Of a DNA stretch of 64,000 bases, positions 8,814 through 21,260 are shown one piece after another. The number at the start of each line of letters is the position of its first letter. Position 1 is the first letter of the stretch. The DNA is from Pseudoneurospora amorphoporcata (taxonomy: Eukaryota > Ascomycota > Sordariomycetes > Sordariales > Sordariaceae). The DNA lies in NCBI GenBank assembly GCA_033297205.1, contig MU859086.1, forward strand, positions 1 through 64,000, given 5' to 3'. The position numbers and the translations under genes were made by a program. The notes under the pieces are model-generated. The model was given only the letters and a program-made list of their open reading frames with translations, searched no databases and was not told the DNA's origin.

Positions 8814-11800
8814 AGCAATACGTCGAGCCGACGTTCAGGACCACTCTCTTGGAAACTCCGGACGACCGATTTGATGATCGTGAGCGATCTTCTTGTCTTC
8901 CGCTTCAGGGTCGACGAGCTTTCGGCTGAAGATAAAACGGAGCTAAAAAATCGCGACGAATCCAGCACCACGGTCAACAGGTTCTTCAGATGTCAATCAT
9001 TGGCCCTCGAAGGGAGTGTGGGGGCAGGGGTTGTCGCCGCGACCCGCTCGGAACGAAGCGGCTACCGACAGTCATCAACGAGTTGATGGGTTGATGCTAA
9101 ATGTACCAAAGCCCGACGGCCCAACCCCGTGGGGAAGAAAAGCAAGCCCCGCGCGCCATGGCGATAGTTTTCCCTGTTAGGCACGAGTCCGTTATCTGGG
9201 GAAGAGCTTCGCATACCTTGGAGCTGCTGTGCTCGGAGCGAATCAGACCACAACGTCGATCAGCTACCATCTGAAACATTTGGAACTGCATTCGAACAAA
9301 AGGCCATGTGGATGTCTCGCCCCGCTAAAAGACGTGTCAGGTTACCCGGCGACTATTTCACCACCTGAAACACGTTGACGGGAGTTTCGGAGACCAGGAA
9401 CGTCGATAAGCCTGAGATGTTCCTCTTCTCCGCTAACAGAGATGGCATTGCGTGCCTCTACTTACTTCGAAGATATCAACTTCGATGCACATTTCCTCCG
9501 CATAAACATCGATGGATTGAAGAGACGCAGGAGACGTGTAACATGTAACAGAAATATGATAAGAGATGCACCGACCATTTGTCTTGTCGGAACGACCAAT
9601 TCCATCACTTCCGGCTTCACTTGATTTGGGCTAGCAGAGCCTCAATATTCAATATCGCGATTAGCAGGTGCCCCTTACGGCTAGCAACTTGCCTGGACTT
9701 TGGAATATTGGTGGTGTCAGATTGGCACCACTACACCAGATGCAAAATTGGAGCTCCGACATTGTCGGAGTAGTGGCTTCTTCACCAACCCTGTATTCTG
9801 ATAGGTGGTACCTACTGTACAAGAACGCGAGGGTGTCGTGGTTGCTGATTATCACGACGTGTCCTTGCCGTTTCGGCGCCGTGATCTCTATTCTACCTAC
9901 AGTACTAGCGCCATACGACTATGTACATATATTGTACCTACCATCCCGCTTCACCCATTCATTCCCCCCACCCCTCCATCCTTTGGCTCCTCCGCAATTG
10001 CATCTCCAGGAGCTGACCCGGAGGCAGTCCCGTCCCCCACCTCTTCACTCTTACTTGTCATATGTAAAAGCGGAAGAGGGTGGTCAGAAGTGGCATCGGA
10101 AGCTAGGTCCTTGCTTGCTTGGCGGTTCATTCATGTGCAGGAAGGATATCCGACGATGAAACCTCTTTCACTGCGGTGAGCTGTCAACATACACCATACG
10201 CTATTCGATACCGAACAACAAGATGGCAAAGGATTAGATAAAAGATATGGCTGGGGATGAAACTTTACCGCATATGCGATGCTTCTCGATATATAATACA
10301 TCTCTATCTTATCTCGGGATTAGACTAAATGGTCTATCAAGATCTAGCAATCCTAACCATGGGTCACATCACAATCACGTACCTATCCTGCGCGAGTCGA
10401 ATACGCAAGCACTTAAAAGGAATATCCTGACGACGATGCTTACCCAACACGCTGGGTAGCTTTGCGATTGGATGAAAGCAACCACCTTTTACATGTTGGC
10501 TTCTCGATGCTCAACAAACATTGGCCAGTAAAGCCGAACATGCAAGCCGGCCTGAGGGGTGCCACGTAGATATCCATGTATACGTGCTTCAGACGCAAAG
10601 GCGTGATTTCTCGTTGCATGTGCCTGACGTTCCTTCTTGAACCCGTCGCAAACGTCCCATTCCAAGATTCACGAGGGAACACTGCTACCTGCTCCACGAT
10701 CCGGAGATGCGACAGCGACAATGAGGGGAAAGCGAAGGGAAGATACCCTACCGAGCGGATGTTAACCCAACCCGATGAAATCTAATGGAGTACCAATCAA
10801 CCACATGAAAGCGTATCGAGTGCAGTTGTGGATTAGGACCGTGGCTGGTAGTATTTTACCTCCCTCTTCTTCCACGACGTTCAATCTTCGGCAACTGTAT
10901 CCATCCCGTCATGCTGCTACGCTGCTGCAGTCATCCACTCAGATAGTTCCTCGGACGAGGTCTGAATCTGCAGACTACTAGGTCTACTGTATGCTGCACT
11001 ACCACATTGCTTTTTTTTTTTTTTTTCCAAACCCGCATGAAAAGCAGCGCAGCAGCAAGCAAAAGCCACATCATCTCAAGCCACCTCATCCCACATTCTT
11101 GTCTCCTCCAGTCCCCCCTCGTTCGTCGTCCACTGCGGGTAGGTTCTCCGCACTCACGCACGTGCACCCCAATAACTTGTGGTGGGAAAAGCGAACACAG
11201 ACAGGTTAGGTGTTGCAGTGCAGTTTTGAGGGAGTGAGAGTCTTACATGCTTTCACTTGAGACGGACCGCATGCCGTCTCCGAGAAAGAGGAGAGGAGGA
11301 GGTGCATCGGCATCGGCAAATCCTTTCCTCGCCGCGTTTCCATTCCGGGTATATGAAGGCCGGGATGTGATCTAGCGATATGTTCTTGGCAACTGTAGCC
11401 CAACCTCCCTTCTCTTCCTGTCTGTCGTCGGAGATGGAGAGGAAAGGAAGGAAAGGTAGAACCGGCAAAGGCAAATGCGGCCAACCCGTCTGTCTGGATG
11501 GCTGGTGTTGCTCCTCACGCCCGGCCGGCGCTGCCTGGCACTGGAGCGACATCACGTTTCATCTCGTGAAGCTGATCATTCGCTCGAATGAAATGGTTAT
11601 TCGACGTAAGTTTGTCTGTTGCCTGTCCAGTGTACGTTCCGACCAAGATCGTTGGGTAGGTATTCTGGACCCAAAATAAACCCTTGAGTGGTGGAAAAGG
11701 GGAGGAGGAAAAAGGGCACTAAACAGCCTAGTGTCAGGGGTACATCCGTCCCGAGTACCATTTGCCCCTTCTACCCCTCCTCCCGAAACTTATTTTCCAC

Positions 11801-12851
11801 TAGACAAAAAGATGTGTTGTCTCTCTTCGAGAGGCCAGAAAACGCGACGACAATCCGCAGACCAACTAGCTCCCGAGATTTGGGTTGTGTGTGGAACGGA
11901 AGTCAGCTCGACAAGTGGGGAGAAGGGCGGGGCAACGACAAAATTCCAAAATCCCAACTGGCTGTTCTGATCTGATAGGGAGAGGAACAGAGGCCCGACC
12001 CGAGGATGATGCACCTACGGAGTGGTGGTGGGTGTGTGGGCCGAGGAGGGAACGGAGAGGTTTCCGAGGGTCAATGTTGTGGACGCGCATTACTTGCCAT
12101 ACGCGACTCGAGGAAGTGGTCATATGAGTGCAACTCATAGGAAAGGACGGGAGGTTTTCTAAGTGGGAGACCGGGCAGAGGAGAGGAAACGAAAAGTTCA
12201 CGATATAACCCCTCCATGGCCCCCGATTTCCGTTTTTCCTTTCCCCTGGAAAGATGACTCTGGCTTCCTCAAAATCCATCTAGGACATATCCACAACTGC
12301 CATCAAGTTCCCTTCGACTGGTTGGGAAATCATATCAACTGAACGACTGCCCAAATTTTCACGAGACACTTGATCCTCGCTTTCATCGAAAACAGCTTCT
12401 CCTACCAATTCCCATCAAGTACCACTTGAAGCTCTTGATAGCTTACGGTACACAACTGCAACCCCCCACGGCAACACTCGATCTGCCAATGTAGGTAACG
12501 TCCCCGTTCTCGATAAGAACCATACATATCCTCCCACCCTGCCTCGGCAATGGCACCCACACACAGTGCTGGCTGCCACGATGGCATTGGATCCTCGCAT
12601 TTGCGCTTGTATCCCAACATACACTTCTGGCATCCCCCCTTCTTTGTTGTTGGCTTCTTTTGCTTTGTGTCGAGGATGACTTCTTGTCGCTTTGGCTTTG
12701 GAGTCACCAGCTTCGGTTTATATCTTGAGAGTTCATGATCTGACTTGAACAGTGACTTTGCCCTAGCAGGCTCAGAGGCATCCCCATTCAAGACATTCCT
12801 GCTGGCGCTTGTCCGGCTGATACTTGTCGCCCTCCTTCGGCCAACCGCACA
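8814..12851. other. 4-kb gene-poor spacer
   Basis: No convincing gene. Reading frames up to 163 codons occur (for example 9668-10159) but show no domain, poor codon structure and no plausible splice partners. A long T tract lies near 11010-11027. The part from about 12000 is probably promoter and 5' leader of the following gene. Confidence 0.5.
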
Positions 12852-13694
12852 ATGGCGTATCGCACCTCAGCAGACCGTATCAACGGTTATTCCCATCAGG
12901 AATACAGATATAATGATTTTGACGACGACCACGCATCCTCCTCGTTTGAAGACTCGACCCCGCGCAGTAGCTCTCATCATTACTACGACACCGATTCTGT
13001 CGCTGATTCTGCCAACTCGTCGTATGCTCCATCCACGGCGTATTCAATGAGGTCGGCATCCACCGCCATCACAGTTCCGCCCCGCGGTCTGGACCGTCCT
13101 ACTTTGGAACAACAGCTCAATCAAGGGCCTCAGGGCCCTCACAACCAGGGCGGTGACCTATGGTGCGAGTTACGCGTCGTGGCCGGCTGCGGCGCGACTT
13201 TCCACCTCAACGAGGAGAGCGCCTGGATCAACCACCACCTCATGCACTTGAACAACACGCTCCCCAGCACCGTCGTATGCTGGTTCTGTGACGACTACCC
13301 GTTTTCCGTCAACGAACGAGCACCGCCAGCCGACCGCCAGCGAAACTTTGTTGACCGCATGCGACACATCCACGGCCACATACAAGAAGATGAGAGCTTG
13401 ACCATAGAGAGCATGCGGCCTGACTTTAACATGGCCGATCACATGTATCAAAGCCGCTTGATCGATGAACACATGTGGAGAGCCTATAAGAGCTATACGG
13501 AGGTGCCGCCGCCCATGAGGATTCCTGGTACTCCAGGGTCGGTGTCATATAATAGGCACCAACATGGCCAAAGCCAGAGAGGACCACACGGTCCGCTTAC
13601 TCCGCCGCAGGACGATGGCTGGTATCGATCGCCTGAGGAGTTGGAAGATGAAGAGCGCAGGTATAGACGCAGAATGGAACGTTCCCGCCGGTGA
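12852..13694 (+). CDS. Small protein with atypical C2H2-like zinc fingers
   Basis: A single exon of 280 residues with start context CACAATGG. The N-terminal 100 residues are Ser/Tyr/Asp-rich low complexity. Two zinc-binding-like clusters follow: C105-x7-C113 with H128, H129 and H132, and C143-x2-C146 with H172, H174 and H176 (CWFC...RHIHGHI). These spacings do not match the classical C2H2 finger. The C terminus is proline-rich and then strongly basic and acidic (ERRYRRRMERSRR). A DNA- or RNA-binding role is possible but not shown. The gene is isolated, with about 4 kb of spacer upstream. Confidence 0.7.
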   Translation: MAYRTSADRINGYSHQEYRYNDFDDDHASSSFEDSTPRSSSHHYYDTDSVADSANSSYAPSTAYSMRSASTAITVPPRGLDRPTLEQQLNQGPQGPHNQGGDLWCELRVVAGCGATFHLNEESAWINHHLMHLNNTLPSTVVCWFCDDYPFSVNERAPPADRQRNFVDRMRHIHGHIQEDESLTIESMRPDFNMADHMYQSRLIDEHMWRAYKSYTEVPPPMRIPGTPGSVSYNRHQHGQSQRGPHGPLTPPQDDGWYRSPEELEDEERRYRRRMERSRR

Positions 13695-15448
13695 AAAGAG
13701 GAAAAAAGAAGAAAAAAAAGAAAAAAAGAGAAGGGAAATGAGACTTGGAGAAAAGGATGCTGACACTCTTGACCCGTTGGTCTTTGGCCGTTCTCGGCGC
13801 GTGGTCGGTCTGTCGGTCGCTCGGTCGGTCGCTCATTTTGGTCGACATTCTTCTGGTGCGGCTTTGTCTTTTCGTCTAGGACGATCGGTCGTCGCGGAAA
13901 GAACACGGAGGAAAATTCGCTTTTCGTTTTCGATACCCGTTTTATTCTTCCCTCTCATCTTCTTTTCTTTTGTCTCAGCTTCGTTTTGATGTTCCCGAGT
14001 CTCTGATTGCTGCTGTCACGGGTGCTGCTTGTATTATGTGCCTTTTAAGGCACATGTGCGAAGGGGATGCGATGCACACATCAGAGCAGCATGTGGGTAT
14101 CCGACCGGATTATGGATGGGACGAACGGCTTAGTTGTTGGCTTTTGTGCTAGGTAGTTGGTTTTGCGCATTGCGTTGTCGTCTTTCTTATTGTTCTTCTT
14201 CCCTCCCTTTCTCGGGGATTGATGACTGATGATTGATAACGGTTGCCTTTTTCTCTATACTCTATTGGGGAAAATCTTTTGGCTGGCTGAGAAGATTCGG
14301 TAACCGATATTTGATAGGTTTGTTTGTTTTGGATGATGATGACTGATGATTGACGACGATGATTGACGGCGAATACTTTTTTTCTTCTTGTTTGGATATT
14401 TGGACTGATAACGAGGACGGGTCTCGAGGCTTTGGAATTATCAGTCGATCGAAGCGGAAAGCTATGAGGGGAAATGAAATTGACTTGCATCGACGGCTTG
14501 TGTTCGAGTGATTGTGAACATTGGTGAATGCTGGGTGATCCAAGTGCAGATGTGTGGTCGTCATGCCCCGCTAGGGAGGACCGGTGATGTTTTGGGGGGG
14601 GGGGGGGGGAGAGGAGAAGGATGGGCCATCACTCATCAATGAGGAACGCTGTCGGTGACATCCCACTTGCCAGATCAGACTCCAAACCTAAAGCACTTTA
14701 GGCAAGGCGGGCAGTGGGCCGAGGAGCATCATGGTGAAACAAACTAGGAAGAAAATGAGGACAGCTAATCATCACTCTTCGGGTTTGGTTCCTTTCAGGA
14801 AGAATGAAAGAAAAAGGCAGCAAAGAAAATGAAGTGCCAGAGAGCGGCTCTGAGGTTGTTTACAACCCCTTACCCACGCCGCGCACCGCGGCAGCACTAG
14901 TCTGGTTGCCTTGCGGCCGCCTCGTTTCGTTCGTGTGGAAAAGTTGTTCGCCATGCCATGCCAATGCCATGCTACCTCACCGCATTCAGCGAATGGCATG
15001 CGTTTGCTTCCTCTCCGTTTTGTCCGATTTGTCCCCATTTTTTTCTTTCCTTTTCTTTTCTAACGGTCGGGCGAGTTGGCAATGCCTCTTGGTGATAGGG
15101 GCACGGAATGTGGCAGTGCATGCACGGAAAGAGGGTTACCCGCTAGGCTACCATCCGCTCACCGAAAATTGTATCGTGTACGGAGATAGAATTCGTCCAA
15201 TGAGCATTGAGTAGAAGCTAAGTCGGATATAGTTTTGCAAGGAAGAGACACGATGTTTGCGAAGTGGACGTAGTGGGGGAGTAGTGCCTGGAAAGACAAT
15301 CATATATGTAAGAAGAAACCAAAGATGATTGAGGCTTTTTGCATGCTCAAGGCCCAACGACATCCTGAAACAAACAATGTATATAAAAGAGAAGAAGAGT
15401 GATTTCCTCAACATTCCCAACATCCATACCATACTGAAACACAGCCCC
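13695..15448. other. Convergent spacer with a G16 tract
   Basis: The 3' UTRs of the zinc-finger gene (+) and the transporter (-) meet here. A purine-rich stretch follows the first stop codon (13697-13738). The word GATGACTGATGATTGA occurs at about 14221 and again at about 14336. A run of 16 G lies at 14594-14609. No gene is seen. Confidence 0.6.
14594..14609 (+). repeat. Poly-G tract (16 nt)
   Basis: Uninterrupted G16 in an untranslated spacer. Such tracts are unstable and prone to length error in sequencing. Confidence 0.9.
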
Positions 15449-17552
15449 CTAAACCCTCCCAGCAGCATCCCCCCGTCCCATAATCCCTCCTTCCCTCTCT
15501 CGTTCCTTATTCCACCTCTTCTTCCTCTCACCCTGACCAGCAGGAGGCCCCATGTTGCCAGCCACGTCACCCATCCTCACCGCATCCCCATGATACATGT
15601 CCGCACTCGGCGCCGTCGGCCTCATTCCCTTTCCATTCTTCCCCCTATGGAAGAACCACAAGCTCTGATCCGCTCCATACCTGACCAACTTTTTCAACGG
15701 CACATCAAATACATGATCGAGCTCCTCCAACGTCTTCTCCTTCGTCTCGGGGACCAAGAACAAGGTGAACAGAAACCCGATGATGTTCCACCCGGCATAC
15801 CAGCCAAACGCGCCCTGCGGCTTGAAGGCCGTGACCATGCTCGGCCAGGTAATGGATAGGACGAAATTAAAGAACCAGGTAGTCGCCGTGGCAAGGGACA
15901 TGCCGATCGGCCGGATGTACAGCGGGTAGGCTTCGGCCGAGTAAGTGAATGGCACGGGACCCTCGCCGGGAGAGTAGACCATGCCGAACAGATAGATGCC
16001 CAGCGCGATACAGCCGATGTGGGCTTTGGAGTCCTCGGGGATCCAGAAGCTGAAGCCGGTGAAAAACAAAAAGAGGGACATGAGCGGGAAGGTGGTCAAC
16101 AGTAGATTGCGCCTACCAAAAGTGTCGATGGTGTACAAGGCCGGGATGGCGAACAGCCAGTTGATGACGCCGAATCCCAGCGACGCGGCCAGCGCCGAGA
16201 CGTCGCTGAAGCCGGCGTCTTGGAAGACAGCCGAGGAGTAGTAGGCGATGATGTTGACGCCGCAGAACTGCTGCATGAACATGAGTCCCGACGAGGCGAT
16301 GGCCGCGTTGCGGTTGCGACGCACGGTGAAGAGCTCCTTGAAGCGGTTACCCTTCTTGATGCCTGACATGGCTTGCTTCTCGGCTTCGAGGAGGGTGTGG
16401 GTGTAGAAGAGATCGCGGGCGGCTTGGACTTTCTCGAAGCGCAGACGGCAGAGCGCCGCGAAGGCGTCTTGGTGTCGGTCCTTGCTGAGGTACCAGCGGG
16501 GTGACTCGGGGCAGAGAAAGGCGAGGCAGCAGACGATGACGGCGGGGATCATGGCCGAGCCCATCATCAGACGCCAGTTCAGACCCATGCTGATTCCGTG
16601 GTCGGGAACGAAGTAGAAGGCCAGGTCGGCCATGTAGCCCATCATGATGCCGAAGGCCGTCCACATCTGCCATTGCATTACCAGAGCACCACGGAGCTTG
16701 GGAGGGGAGCACTCGGCGGCGAAGATGGGGGTGGTAGCTGACTTGGGGCCGATGCCGAGGCCGAGATAGAAACGGGCGATGAACATATGCCACCAGGTGT
16801 TGGTGAAGGCCTGGTGGAAGCAGGCGACGGCGGAGATGATGCACGAGATGAAGATGGTGCCGCGTCTGCCGAACTTTTTGTTCATCGGGTCAGTGAGCCA
16901 GCAGCCGAGAACGGCACAGCAGAGGTAGGGAGCTGAGTTGACGAGACCCAGAAGCCAGGTGTCTCTCTGACTATCGGTACCAATGCCGAACTTGTCTTTG
17001 TAGAAGAGTTGAGCACCGTTGACGACCGTCTCGTCCATTCCTTGGACGGCGGCGCAGAGGGAGCAGACTGGATTGTGTGGTTAGCATCAGGTTGCTTTAT
17101 TTAGCCTTTGAAAGGGGTAACGTGCTCACGACAACCCAGTAAAGCATAGGAGGGTTGGACCACTTGTGAGTGGTTTCGCGCACCAACGCGTCTTTCTCCC
17201 GTTCAGTGAGTTCTGGGATCGTATCGTAGTTGCTCTCATCGCCGGCGATTCTGGCTCCAAGTCGGAAAGCTCTAACGTCCTCGTCGCTGGTGAGACCGGC
17301 CATCTGCGCATATTCCGCTCCCATTTTCTCCAGACGTTCAGGGCCCAAGCCGGCCAAGGGATTCGCCAACTTCTTTGAAGCTTCTAGTCGAGCCTTCTCG
17401 GGGTCGCGAGTCTGGTTCGAAGTGCTGGCGGCGCGGTCTTCATGTTCGTAAGCGGTTGCTGAGGCGGAGCCGGACGATGTTGAAGGGCGATGATGCTTCT
17501 TCTCGTCAAGTCCCCTTGTAGGGCCGGCGGTGTTTGTTGGGTTTGACGCCAT
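15449..17552 (-). CDS. MFS sugar transporter
   Basis: A 12-helix sugar/H+ symporter-type carrier of the plasma membrane. Exons on the minus strand are 17126-17552 and 15449-17067, giving 681 residues. Family marks include FGRRGTIF after helix 2, PESPRWYLS before the central loop, QQFCGVNIIAYYSS in helix 7, DTFGRRN between helices 8 and 9, and PETKEKTLEELDHVF after helix 12. A hydrophilic ~145-residue N-terminal extension precedes helix 1 (MLYWVVVICSLCAAVQGMDE), a layout typical of one fungal subgroup whose substrate I cannot name. No GT-AG intron restores the frame. A GC-AG intron (17068-17125, donor GCACGT, branch CTAAC) does, and it rebuilds the family's first-helix sequence exactly. The alternative is a one-base indel. 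Confidence 0.88.
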
Positions 17553-18432
17553 CTTGGATCGGGTGTTGTGTCTTGTCTCTCACTATCAATAGTCTGAGCT
17601 TATGACAAGAACATCAAGACAAGTGAGGATGAGAAAGGGAAGGGAAGTCTTGGAAACTCTTGGGTTCTGGGCGCCATGGCTTGGTTGTATATCTCCCGTC
17701 GACTACATCCCGAGCGTAGGACTTGTGCTTAGCCGGCACTGTCACTTGATTCCTCAAGAGCCGAGACATGACGGGAATGTAAGCCCACATCCGGACCGGG
17801 CAAGGCCAGCCATGAGGAGATAATCCGGGGGTGATTCTCGATCGACGAGGTCGGATAACGGCATCGACGTCATATTAAAACCCCCCCGGAGCCCTTTTCT
17901 TTGTGTGTCCGCGGCTTGGACGTGCCGTGGTTGTGCCTGTCACTCCGTGTGTGAGCGGGTCCGACGTTGCGGTAGGATCTTGGATCGACAAAGGACCGAA
18001 CATTTAGATGTCAAATCCCTTCCTCGGTGATATGACGTCGATCTGTCCGGGGGAGGAGAAAAGTTGGGGATGTCGGCAATTGGAGAATGTGGGGGATGCT
18101 ACCCCCGTACTAACAGACTTGCGCGATGGGATCAACCTGACTCTGTCAAGACATTGTTGATCTAACCCAATACGGCAGCATGTTTTGATTTTGTTTCCCC
18201 CTTTATTTTTGTAAGCATCCCAATACCAGTTGGAACCACCAAGTGTGTTTTTCTTTCAAAAGATATTTTCGTAGTCCTACCTAGGTACGTTTACCGCCAA
18301 CCTAAGTGAAAACAGCAACACCAAACCGAGGGGCAGACACTGTCGTGTCAGGGCTGAAATGACCCACGCAACTCCCCCAACGACCCCCACCTACTGATAT
18401 TCAACTTCCCCCACTCCCAAATGATCACCATC
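17553..18432. other. Transporter promoter region
   Basis: 880 bp between two genes on the minus strand: the promoter of the transporter and the 3' UTR of the DUF7514-like gene. I see no gene and no operator that I can name with confidence. Confidence 0.5.
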
Positions 18433-20224
18433 CTAAAAAGGCGGTCCACTCTGCCAAGTCACCGCCTTGAAAGGATACCAAGGCCCTTCATCAGCTCTGT
18501 ACCCTCCCCTGTACCCCCCACCACCATTATAGTTCTGATAAACAGGATAAGGCTGCGGCACGGGTACATGAACAGGCACATGCACCGGATACGGCGCCGG
18601 AACATTGACCCTGACAGGAACCCTCACAGGCACTTCATAGGGAACTTCGACGCGCACGGGAACTGCCACTTCCACTTCGCGGATCTCGCGCACGGGGATC
18701 TCGTGGATGATGGGCACTTCGCGGTAGATGCGTTCTGGGCCACCACAACGCGGACCTGGCTTGACCGTGTGGCAACCGGCACGAGGACGGGGTCTGTAAG
18801 TGGCACAGGCTTTGGGCTTGGAGTGGCAGAGTTGTTGGGTGGTGGCGGGAGGGTGGCATGTTGGAGCTGGAGCTGGATGAGGTGATGGGAGAGAGATAGG
18901 TGGGTGGCCCGGAGGAAGACGAGGGTAGTACGTCGTTTGCTTTGGCTTTGGTGGCTTACACTTTGCCGGCGTCGTCTTGGGCCGTGGTCGTGCATGGCAG
19001 GAGCTTGTTACCGGATGCGGCGGGAAGAGACAGCTATAGTCTTCGAACTTGGTGTGGCACTTGGTGACGGCTGGCGTCTTGCAGGAGAGATTGACGGCCG
19101 GACGCTTCCTCTTGGGACGTTTGGTCCCGGAGGTGAAGCGCACGTGGAGGTTGTCGGGTTTGCTGTGGTCTTGGGATGATGTTTGGGGATTGTCTGATGG
19201 TCGATGGCGAGATCGGGGTCTTGATCTGGATCTTGACCGGGACCGGGACCGGATCACCGTAGTCACTCGCTGAACTCCACCGGGTGATGCTGCGCCCCGG
19301 GACGTGCTCTGGATTTCCACTCGGCTTGATGAACGTCGCTCCATGCTTCGTCCTCGCTCCGCCGCGTCAGAATCATCACCACTACCACCGCCTCTTAGAC
19401 GGTATCCTTGGTGCTCGGCTCTTCTTCGTTCTCGGATCCTGTCCTGGTTAGCTTGCCTTTGCCGTTGTGCCCTTTCCTCCCTCAGCCTCTCTAGCGAGCC
19501 GCTTCTTGCTGCTGGTCGTCCTGGGGTCCCAAACTCAGCCGCCATCAAAGCCCGTCTGACTCTTGCTTCCATCGCAATGTCCATGAATTCTGGGAACAAA
19601 GACCTGTCGAGATGGCCGGGTAGCAGCCCTTCGCCGCCTCTTGCTCCCCACCTATTCAAGTTGTCCATCGGCGCCGTGATCTGATTGCTCCTGAATACAT
19701 TCGAGAGGAACTGATGCTGGCTTTCAGGATAGCTCAGGATTAACTTGATCAGAAACTCGGCAAAACCTCTGGGCGTGAGGCATGGAGAAGCCAGAATAGC
19801 ATTGGTTCGGGGCAGTGTGCGTGGGCGGTATTCCACGTCGAGATCGTCATAAAGCCTTTGGACTCGGGCTATCGATTCATCGCTGGTCTCGTTTCTGAAA
19901 ACATCTAACGCACCATGTCAGCAACCAACTCCACCAAGTAAACACCAATATCTGTTCCACAACAGGGGAAAAGGAGACACTCACCCCAATACCTCCACTC
20001 CTCCTCTTCCCTCGGTCCCGTCACATAATACCGATCAAAAAACCTCCTCATCCTCCTCGGGCTGATGAGGTCCTCCCTGTCCAGCATTGTCGACCTTCCC
20101 CCGGGCATCTCACGGACCTAAGTAATCCCCAACGTTAGCACATACACATTGTTCAACTGGCACCCCCACCAGAACCCAGTCTCCAATAGCCGACTCCACA
20201 AAAAAGATGGACGAAAATCAAAGG

Positions 20225-20256
<32 letters not shown>

Positions 20257-21260
20257 ACAACCCATCTCCCCAAAGCTGCCAATACCTCCCTCAACCTCTC
20301 CGTCGGCCTCTCATCCGCATCAAACAATACCCCCCACGCCGCTCTAGGCATTTCGTCTGCGTCTGCGTCGTGGTATTGGTAGGATGTGGTCACGGTGGTA
20401 GTGCTATCGACTTCGTCGTCATCAAAGTCTCCCAAGTTCCTTCTTCCTTGCCCGTTGTTGGTGGTCCTGGTCCTGACAGTGACTCTCAGTCTGTCATCCA
20501 CTTCTCCGTCCTCACTTCGCTCGTCGTCCCGGAAGCGTACCTGTTGAAAAGGCCTAAAGGGAGACGGAGGGCGGGCTTGACGGATGAGCAACCTCGGAGC
20601 AGGAAACCGTCTCGGAGCAGGGACGTGTCTCGGAGCGGGGAGATACCGGACACGGCCAACAGGGTGGCGAAAACCTAAAAAGGCCGGCGGGGGAGGAGCT
20701 GGAACTGGTGGTGGTGATGGCGTACGGTTACGGTTATGATTGGGGTAGAAATGGCGAACGCCGTGATAAATGGTGACGTGGTGATTTGTCTGTGGATCCC
20801 TTGATCTTGATCTTGATCTTGACCTTGACCTTATCCTGATCCTGCCTCTTTCCTCCCTTCCTCCGCTTGGACCGGTGGCGAGGGTGTATGCCAGGTCGTC
20901 GTCGTTGTCGAACGAGAAGGCGGTGGATAGGTGTGACGATGACGATGGTGAGGGCGGTAAGAACAAGGAAGAAGAAGAGGAGGAGGAGGAAGCAGAGGAA
21001 GAAGAGAAATACTCAAAAGCAGACGGAGGGTGGGGATTTGGTTCCTCGAAACTAACTCTTCTTCCTACTCTCAATCTCAGTCTAGGTATCACGTTAGGAA
21101 TCGGAATCGGGGAAGGTGAAGCTGCTCTGGAACCACTACCAGTACGAGATCTGCTACCACCACGGGGAGGAGACCGAGCATTAACGATGTCCAAAAAGCG
21201 GTTTGGGTCGTTGTGGTAGATAGTGGTTCTTCTACCAAAGCCAGAGCCAGAGTTGGACAT
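18433..21260 (-). CDS. DUF7514-like domain protein with RS-rich and VPV-rich regions
   Basis: Three exons on the minus strand: 20259-21260, 19985-20117 and 18433-19904, giving 868 residues. The introns (20118-20258 and 19905-19984) have GTGAGT donors and TTAG acceptors. The conserved core spans the splice sites: WGVLFDADERPTERLREVL, then SPRRMRRFFDRYYV, then RVQRLYDDLDVEYR and LTPRGFAEFLIKLILSYPE. This pattern matches the fungal DUF7514 family, of unknown function. Outside the core the protein is low complexity: Arg-Ser repeats occur on both sides of it, a Cys/Pro/Lys-rich block follows, and the C terminus is a run of VPV/VPVR dipeptide-like repeats (about residues 790-845) ending in Tyr/Gly-rich sequence. 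Cell location cannot be read from the sequence. Confidence 0.8.
20225..20253 (+). repeat. Poly-A tract (29 nt) inside an intron
   Basis: Immediately follows the donor of intron 1 of the DUF7514-like gene; it is poly-T in the sense orientation. Confidence 0.9.

Noticed and set aside
9668..10159. 163-codon frame on the plus strand
   Set aside because: No family resemblance, overlaps other frames of similar length, and no supporting splice structure.
15449..17552. Reading the transporter as a pseudogene
   Set aside because: The frame break disappears with a GC-AG splice and the rest of the 681-residue protein is intact with all family motifs.
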